Source: an uncultured Lachnospiraceae bacterium
GTDB taxonomy: Bacteria; Bacillota; Clostridia; Lachnospirales; Lachnospiraceae
NCBI GenBank assembly: GCA_934293375.1
Contig: CAKQYS010000002.1
Span: 1 to 64,000 of the forward strand
Length of the DNA: 64,000 bases
Reading direction: 5' to 3'
Shown here in pieces: positions 60,101 through 64,000 of this stretch; position 1 is the first letter of the stretch, and every line of letters starts with the position of its first letter. The position numbers and the translations under genes were made by a program. Under the pieces are notes generated by a model that was not told the origin of the DNA, searched no databases, and saw nothing but the letters and a program-made list of their open reading frames with translations.

Positions 60101-60607
60101 ATTAGCGAGTTAATGATTAATGAGCAGATTCGTGATAAGGAGGTCCGTGTGATCGGTGCGGATGGCGAACAGGCAGGAATTATGTCTGCGAAGGAAGCAA
60201 TGCAGATGGCGAGAGAACTTGATCTCGACCTGATCAAGATTGCTCCGACAGCGAAGCCACCGGTATGTAAGATTGCCGATTATGGTAAGTTCCGTTACGA
60301 ACAGGCCAGAAGAGAGAAAGAAGCTAAGAAAAAGCAAAAGGTGATTGACATCAAGGAAGTCAGATTGTCACCAAATATTGATACGAATGACCTGAATACA
60401 AAGATGAATCAGGCCAGAAAGTTCTTATCTAAGGGCGATAAGGTTAAGGTAACATTGCGGTTCCGTGGACGTGAGATGGCGCATATGAACCAGAGCAAGG
60501 TGATTCTGGATGACTTTGCAAAGTCTCTTGAAGATATCGCAGTCGTAGATAAGCCTGCCAAGCAGGAAGGTCGAAGCATGGTTATGTTTTTGACGCAGAA
60601 GCGTTAG
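60101..60607 (+). CDS. infC: Translation initiation factor IF-3 (ATT start)
   Basis: A 168-residue IF3 that controls start-codon choice and subunit dissociation. The start is assigned to ATT at 60101: GGAGGTG ends seven bases before it, and the reading from it (ISELMINEQIRDKEVRVIG) is the standard clostridial IF3 N-terminus. The ATG at 60113 lacks a ribosome site at proper distance. A rare start codon is the known basis of IF3 autoregulation. The C-terminal domain includes RFRGREMAHMNQS. It heads the operon with rpmI and rplT. Confidence 0.95.
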   Translation: MSELMINEQIRDKEVRVIGADGEQAGIMSAKEAMQMARELDLDLIKIAPTAKPPVCKIADYGKFRYEQARREKEAKKKQKVIDIKEVRLSPNIDTNDLNTKMNQARKFLSKGDKVKVTLRFRGREMAHMNQSKVILDDFAKSLEDIAVVDKPAKQEGRSMVMFLTQKR

Positions 60608-60642
60608 ATATAATATAGGATTTATTTAAGGAGGAAAAAGTA

Positions 60643-60840
60643 ATGCCAAAGTTAAAGACTAAGAGAGCAGCTGCAAAGCGTTTTAAGAAGACAGGTTCAG
60701 GTGGATTAAAGAGAAATAAGGCTTATAAGAGCCATATCTTAACTAAGAAGACTACTAAGAGAAAGAGAAATCTTCGTAAGGCCATCATGACAGATGCTAC
60801 CAACGAGAAGACAATGAAGAAGATTTTACCGTATTTATAG
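60643..60840 (+). CDS. rpmI: 50S ribosomal protein L35
   Basis: Sixty-five residues, very basic, starting MPKLKTKRAAAKRFKKTGSG, the full L35 pattern. It belongs to the large subunit. AAGGAGG lies before the ATG, and rplT follows after 24 bases. Confidence 0.98.
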   Translation: MPKLKTKRAAAKRFKKTGSGGLKRNKAYKSHILTKKTTKRKRNLRKAIMTDATNEKTMKKILPYL

Positions 60841-60864
60841 GATAATAGTTAGGAGGATAATAAA

Positions 60865-61221
60865 ATGGCAAGAGTAAAAGGCGGCGCAAACGCAAAGAAG
60901 AAGCACAATAGAGTATTAAAGCTTGCAAAGGGTTATAGAGGAGCCAGAAGTAAGCAGTATAGAGTTGCTAAGCAGTCTGTTATGAGAGCATTAACAAGCT
61001 CATATGCAGGCAGAAAGCAGAGAAAGAGAGAGTTCAGAAAGCTCTGGATCGCTCGTATCAATGCTGCAGCACGTATGAACGGTATGTCATACAGCAAGCT
61101 GATGCATGGTCTTAAGGTAGCCGGTGTGGATATCAACAGAAAGATGTTATCAGAGATGGCTATTTCAGATGCAGAGGGATTTGCTAAGTTAGTAGAGGTT
61201 GCGAAGGCAGCCATCGCATAA
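60865..61221 (+). CDS. rplT: 50S ribosomal protein L20
   Basis: A 118-residue basic protein starting MARVKGGANAKKKHNRVLKL and containing KGYRGARSKQYRVAKQSVM. It assembles the large subunit and, in this operon type, binds the upstream leader to repress its own synthesis. TTAGGAGG precedes the ATG. It is the last gene before a perfect terminator. Confidence 0.98.
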   Translation: MARVKGGANAKKKHNRVLKLAKGYRGARSKQYRVAKQSVMRALTSSYAGRKQRKREFRKLWIARINAAARMNGMSYSKLMHGLKVAGVDINRKMLSEMAISDAEGFAKLVEVAKAAIA

Positions 61222-61236
61222 GATTTTAAATCTGAT

Positions 61237-61273
61237 AAAGGACGGATACAATATCTTGTATCCGTCCTTTTTT
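61237..61273 (+). terminator. Terminator after rplT
   Basis: AAAGGACGGATACA (61237-61250) pairs perfectly with TGTATCCGTCCTTT (61257-61270), followed by T residues to 61273. Confidence 0.95.
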
Positions 61274-61349
61274 GTTGTGACATTTTTGTACAAAAAATAA
61301 AACGCTTTTTTACACTTTTTACCAAATCTTAATAAAATGTAAAAAAAAG

Positions 61350-61379
61350 CTGACAATTCTTAATTTTATTTGGTATTAT
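61350..61379 (+). promoter_or_regulatory. Promoter of the gene at 61453
   Basis: CTGACA (61350-61355) and TATTAT (61374-61379) are 18 bases apart with an extended TGG. Confidence 0.6.
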
Positions 61380-61452
61380 AGATATGTGCTTCAAATCTGT
61401 ATAAGATGGTAAATATTAGGTAAGACTATATCGAAAGAAAGGAAGGATTATT

Positions 61453-61839
61453 TTGGTAGCAACACAGAATATGGTGAAAGCAGCAGTGCAGCACTGCAAG
61501 TTTGGAAAGGGTACAATTGAATCGGTAAAAGACAATCATTTGACAATCAGGTTTGAGACAACCGGTGACAGTAAGGTGTTTACTTATCCGGATGCATTTG
61601 AGAGATTTTTGAGCTTTGAAGCACAGGATTTAAAGGACAGATTTGCTAAGGATTGGAAAGAATATATGCTGGTCAATGCGCTGGAAGAGAAGCGTAAGCA
61701 GCAGGAGATCAACCGTATGGAGCAGGAGAACCGCCGGGCTCTGATGGAAATGATGAAGAAGCGTAAGAAGGCAGCACAGGCGAAGGCAGAGAGAGAACGT
61801 AAGGAACGCGAAAGATATGCGAAGAAAATGATTTCGTAA
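61453..61839 (+). CDS. Basic protein with a Tudor-like N-terminus and coiled-coil tail
   Basis: A 128-residue protein starting at TTG behind AAGGAAGG. The first 50 residues (HCKFGKGTIESVKDNHLTIRF) resemble the small beta fold that ends UvrD/PcrA-type helicases and interacts with RNA polymerase or nucleic acid. The rest is a long highly charged helix (RKQQEINRMEQENRRALMEM). Function unknown. The next ATG (61471) lacks a ribosome site. It has its own promoter and terminator. Confidence 0.75.
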   Translation: MVATQNMVKAAVQHCKFGKGTIESVKDNHLTIRFETTGDSKVFTYPDAFERFLSFEAQDLKDRFAKDWKEYMLVNALEEKRKQQEINRMEQENRRALMEMMKKRKKAAQAKAERERKERERYAKKMIS

Positions 61840-61859
61840 TATGGATATAAGAATAACGG

Positions 61860-61893
61860 ATCCACAGACATGTATGGTGTCTGTGGATTTTTT
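61860..61893 (+). terminator. Terminator before truA
   Basis: ATCCACAGACA (61860-61870) pairs perfectly with TGTCTGTGGAT (61878-61888), followed by six T residues. Confidence 0.93.
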
Positions 61894-61961
61894 ATTGTGA
61901 CACAAGAGGTGTATCTATGGTACAATAAACGGGAAATGATAATATAAGATGGAGAAAATGA

Positions 61962-62702
61962 ATGAAACAGAATTATAAATTGGTAATCAGCTATGACGGA
62001 ACCCGGTATTTCGGATGGGAACACCAGCCGGATCGTGATACCATACAGGGCAAGCTAGAGAGTGTACTGACACGAATGTGTGGTGGTACTTTTATAGATG
62101 TGATCGGTGCGGGAAGGACAGATGCCGGGGTACATGCGAAAGCAATGGTAGCGAATGCAGTCTTGGATACCGATATGACAGAGATACAGATCCGGGATTA
62201 CATGAACAGGTATCTTCCTGAAGATATTGCAGTCAGGGAAGTGAAGATGGCATCAGAACGCTTCCATGCACGCTATAAGGCGGTAGGGAAGACCTATCGG
62301 TATACATGTTTTTATGGACCGGTGAAGCCTGTATTTAATCGTAAATATCTAACGGTGATCGATTTTGTTCCTGATGTTGAGAATATGCGAAAGGCCGCTT
62401 CTTATTTAGAGGGGAAACATGACTATAAAAGTTTCTGTGGCAATCCCAAAATGAAAAAATCAACGGTTCGTGTTGTGGACAGTATACGGATCGAGGCGAA
62501 GAATGGATATTTATATATGACATTTCATGGGACAGGATTTCTTCAGAATATGGTGCGGATCCTGGTTGGCACCCTGTTGCAGGTGGGAAAAGGGGAGCGC
62601 AAACCGGAAGAGATGGAAGATATTCTGGAGGGATGCAATCGACAGCTGGCAGGACCGACAGCACCACCATGTGGGTTATGTCTGGAGAAGGTGGATTACT
62701 AA
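61962..62702 (+). CDS. truA: tRNA pseudouridine synthase A
   Basis: A 246-residue enzyme that modifies U38-U40 in the tRNA anticodon arm. The catalytic Asp is in GAGRTDAGVHA, and YDGTRYFGWEHQPD and GTGFLQNMVRILVGT are family motifs. ATG 61962 is seven bases after GGAG. The tRNA-Leu gene follows about 100 bases later, read from its own promoter. Confidence 0.96.
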   Translation: MKQNYKLVISYDGTRYFGWEHQPDRDTIQGKLESVLTRMCGGTFIDVIGAGRTDAGVHAKAMVANAVLDTDMTEIQIRDYMNRYLPEDIAVREVKMASERFHARYKAVGKTYRYTCFYGPVKPVFNRKYLTVIDFVPDVENMRKAASYLEGKHDYKSFCGNPKMKKSTVRVVDSIRIEAKNGYLYMTFHGTGFLQNMVRILVGTLLQVGKGERKPEEMEDILEGCNRQLAGPTAPPCGLCLEKVDY

Positions 62703-62755
62703 AATGTTCTATTGACCGGAATATTTAAAAAAATTGAAAATTATCCAAAAAAATG

Positions 62756-62784
62756 TTGACATGACTCTAAGAAAATGGTATTTT
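62756..62784 (+). promoter_or_regulatory. Promoter of tRNA-Leu
   Basis: TTGACA (62756-62761) and TATTTT (62779-62784) are 17 bases apart with an extended TGG. Confidence 0.78.
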
Positions 62785-62805
62785 AGATAGGCAGGTTTTA
62801 TGCAT

Positions 62806-62890
62806 GCGGAAGTGCTGGAACTGGCAGACAGGCCAGACTAAGGATCTGGTGGTCATTGCGATCGTGTGGGTTCAAGTCCCATCTTCCGCA
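62806..62890 (+). tRNA. tRNA-Leu (AAG)
   Basis: An 85-base class II tRNA. GCGGAAG pairs with CTTCCGC, the discriminator is A, the variable arm is long (TGGTCATTGCGATCG region) and the T-arm is GGGTTCAAGTCCC. The loop CTAAGGA between CCAGA and TCTGG gives anticodon AAG. No CCA is encoded. Confidence 0.93.
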
Positions 62891-62894
62891 TTAG

Positions 62895-62941
62895 AAAAGA
62901 AAACGGATATGCAAGTTGTCTTGCATATCCGTTTTCTTTTT
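62895..62941 (+). terminator. Terminator after tRNA-Leu
   Basis: Twenty-one bases (62895-62915) pair perfectly with 62920-62940 around TTGT, and the arm ends in T residues. Confidence 0.93.
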
Positions 62942-63160
62942 GGAGCGGAGAGTGACTTGAACCCAGGATTCAAGGTCTCCGCTCCGCTCCGGTCGGTGCA
63001 GAGCAGATGTCCGCAGGACATCTTGCACCCCATCTTCCGCAAGGAAAGAGAGGTGGGACCTTTTTAGTGCGGAAGGGCCCTGAAACCCAGGGCCCAAGGT
63101 CTCACAACTGCGAAGCAGTTGTTCGGTCGGTGTAGAGCAGGAAAAGAGAGGTGGGACCTT
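62942..63160. repeat. Hairpin array with tRNA-Leu 3'-end fragments
   Basis: Four strong stems follow each other: GGAGCGGAGA/TCTCCGCTCC (62942-62985) with inner CTTGAA/TTCAAG; GGTGCA/TGCACC with AGATGTCC/GGACATCT (62995-63029); GGGCCCTG/CAGGGCCC (63075-63095); CAACTGC/GCAGTTG (63105-63121). Shared blocks recur: CAAGGTCTC (62971, 63095), GGTCGGTGyAGAGCAG (62991, 63125) and AAAGAGAGGTGGGACCTT (63045-63062, 63143-63160). CCCATCTTCCGCA, the last 13 bases of tRNA-Leu, is repeated at 63029-63041, and its reverse end TGCGGAAG occurs at 63068. No gene was found in 62891-63257. Confidence 0.65.
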
Positions 63161-63257
63161 GGCGTTGCATCTGCGGATATAGGGCTTGTGATTTGGAAAA
63201 GAAATGCATATAATAAATGGGGATATCTTGAAACATGCAGATAGAAGGAGAACAAAG

Positions 63258-63665
63258 ATGCATATAGTGGAATTGGAAAAATATAAAGTGGCATGTCATA
63301 TTGACAGGCGTGATCTGAAATTACATGGTATTACAGTGGAGGATCTGATTAACAGAACCCCACTTGGACATATATTTTTTAAGAAGGCTGCAACATTGGC
63401 AAAAGAGAGTACTCCGTATGCGTGGTTTGGATGTGGCAGTACAATGAGCATTGATATTTATGAGGATGAGGTGATACTGATCTTTTCAGAACAGATTGAG
63501 GATTACCTGTATCAGCTGCAACAGACCTCTGCAGCGTTAGATGCAAAACAGGCACAGGGAATTACGGATATGATAGCTCTGATTCGTCGTCAGCCGGATG
63601 AGGAGAGCGCCAGAGATATCATCAGAAGCTTTGAATCACAGATCAGAAATGTGCAGAATGCATGA
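63258..63665 (+). CDS. MecA-like adaptor protein
   Basis: A 135-residue acidic protein starting MHIVELEKYKVACHIDRRDL. Its N-terminal half (LKLHGITVEDLINRTPLGHI, then FFKKAATLAKES) resembles the N-domain of MecA, which recruits substrates to ClpC. The middle has ILIFSEQIEDYLYQ. It is shorter than Bacillus MecA (about 220 residues). AAGGAG lies seven bases before ATG 63258, and the extension to 63204 is not used. Confidence 0.65.
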   Translation: MHIVELEKYKVACHIDRRDLKLHGITVEDLINRTPLGHIFFKKAATLAKESTPYAWFGCGSTMSIDIYEDEVILIFSEQIEDYLYQLQQTSAALDAKQAQGITDMIALIRRQPDEESARDIIRSFESQIRNVQNA

Positions 63666-63690
63666 AATGAGGAAAATAGAAGCATAAAAG

Positions 63691-63718
63691 AAAACCGACA
63701 AGATTACTTGTCGGTTTT
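63691..63718. terminator. Bidirectional terminator at the end of the EAL gene
   Basis: AAAACCGACAAG (63691-63702) pairs perfectly with CTTGTCGGTTTT (63707-63718) around ATTA. Minus-strand readthrough meets TTTTCTTTT. The stem includes the last codons of the EAL gene. Confidence 0.9.
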
Positions 63719-64000
63719 GTACGCCAGGGAATTATAATCATCTACCGGCATAGGTTTTGCGAACAGATATCCCTGTCCAATCTCGCATCCGAGCTTCTTA
63801 AGGGCATCTGCCTGTTCTTCGGTTTCAATGCCTTCACATACAACCTTCAGATTCATGGCATGTGCCATATCAATAATGCTCTTCATGATCAGATAGGTTG
63901 TATCCTGGTTGGAAGAATCTCGTAAAAATTCCTTGTCCAGCTTCAGCACATCGATCGGCAGATCTCTGAGCAATGTAAAAGAAGAGTATCCTGAACCAAA
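63704..64000 (-). CDS. EAL-domain protein, C-terminal part (cut by window edge)
   Basis: The frame runs off the right end of the window. The visible 98 residues start FGSGYSSFTLLRDLPIDVLKL and include KLDKEF, VVCEGIETEEQ and GYLFAKPMP. These are the final motifs of an EAL c-di-GMP phosphodiesterase, including the Lys and the Glu of the catalytic set. Whether a GGDEF domain precedes it cannot be seen. It fits with the PilZ proteins of this window. Confidence 0.9.
   Translation of the reverse strand, partial: FGSGYSSFTLLRDLPIDVLKLDKEFLRDSSNQDTTYLIMKSIIDMAHAMNLKVVCEGIETEEQADALKKLGCEIGQGYLFAKPMPVDDYNSLAYKTDK

Noticed and set aside
62804..63067. Open reading frame over tRNA-Leu and the hairpin array, and a minus-strand frame at 62891-63097
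   Set aside because: They read through a tRNA gene, a terminator and palindromes, with no ribosome site. They are by-products of the repeat structure.

Overview
The window looks like a chromosomal segment of a Gram-positive anaerobe of the Clostridia, most likely a Lachnospiraceae (Coprococcus/Roseburia-like) genome. This is inferred from protein style and not from any search: DapL lysine branch, GatCAB, CIRCE-controlled htpG, an L20-type leader before infC-rpmI-rplT, CnaB-repeat surface protein, and genes such as DUF951, DUF1292 and DUF5721. Almost all of it is core housekeeping DNA with short intergenic gaps. No prophage, plasmid replication gene, transposase or CRISPR array was seen.

Layout. 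1-445: four tRNA genes (Thr, Tyr, initiator-like Met, Phe) and their terminator. 446-1836: DUF951 gene and rpsF-ssb-rpsR. 1936-4020: a chemoreceptor fused to a PilZ domain. 4040-8170: glnA behind a promoter and leader terminator, an ANTAR regulator, dapF-dapL. 8188-11776: a small coiled-coil protein and gatCAB. 11752-13080: MATE exporter on the minus strand. 13145-20264: PilZ protein, purF, purB, LysR regulator, YdcF-like protein, DUF1292 protein, purA. 20265-20546: first copy of a 282-bp dispersed element. 20577-23668: membrane protein, birA, gdhA behind a leader terminator. 23669-28018: hairpin-rich spacer, small ORF, second MATE exporter, two-component system. 28031-35434: a 2422-residue surface protein with ten CnaB repeats. 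35464-38831: TPR protein, HAD phosphatase, RNase H, purC (minus). 39012-43060: zinc-ribbon protein, prfC, a secreted protein, a DUF2971 protein behind a LytTR-like operator. 43117-47185 (minus): XRE regulator, htpG with CIRCE, proC, DUF5721. 47298-50255: M18 aminopeptidase and an orphan ABC importer. 50462-55877: polysaccharide deacetylase, folate operon (folC-HD, folP, folB-folK), pheA. 55893-56174: second copy of the 282-bp element. 56203-59877: ppx-ppk1. 59884-61273: infC-rpmI-rplT with attenuated leader. 61453-64000: a basic coiled-coil protein, truA, tRNA-Leu, a hairpin array, a MecA-like adaptor, and the end of an EAL-domain gene.

How it fits together. The segment covers nitrogen assimilation (glnA, gdhA, each with a leader terminator), purine synthesis (purF, purB, purA, purC in separate units), folate, lysine/cell-wall precursors, proline, phenylalanine, polyphosphate and translation. 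Three c-di-GMP-related proteins (PilZ-fused chemoreceptor, stand-alone PilZ, EAL) point to c-di-GMP signalling.

The most unusual items are the pair of nearly identical 282-bp non-coding elements with inverted ends and direct-repeat flanks, the leader-terminator control of glnA and gdhA, the LytTR-like operator, the FolC-HD fusion, the charged linker in HtpG, the CIRCE palindrome that may double as the proC terminator, and the hairpin array next to tRNA-Leu.
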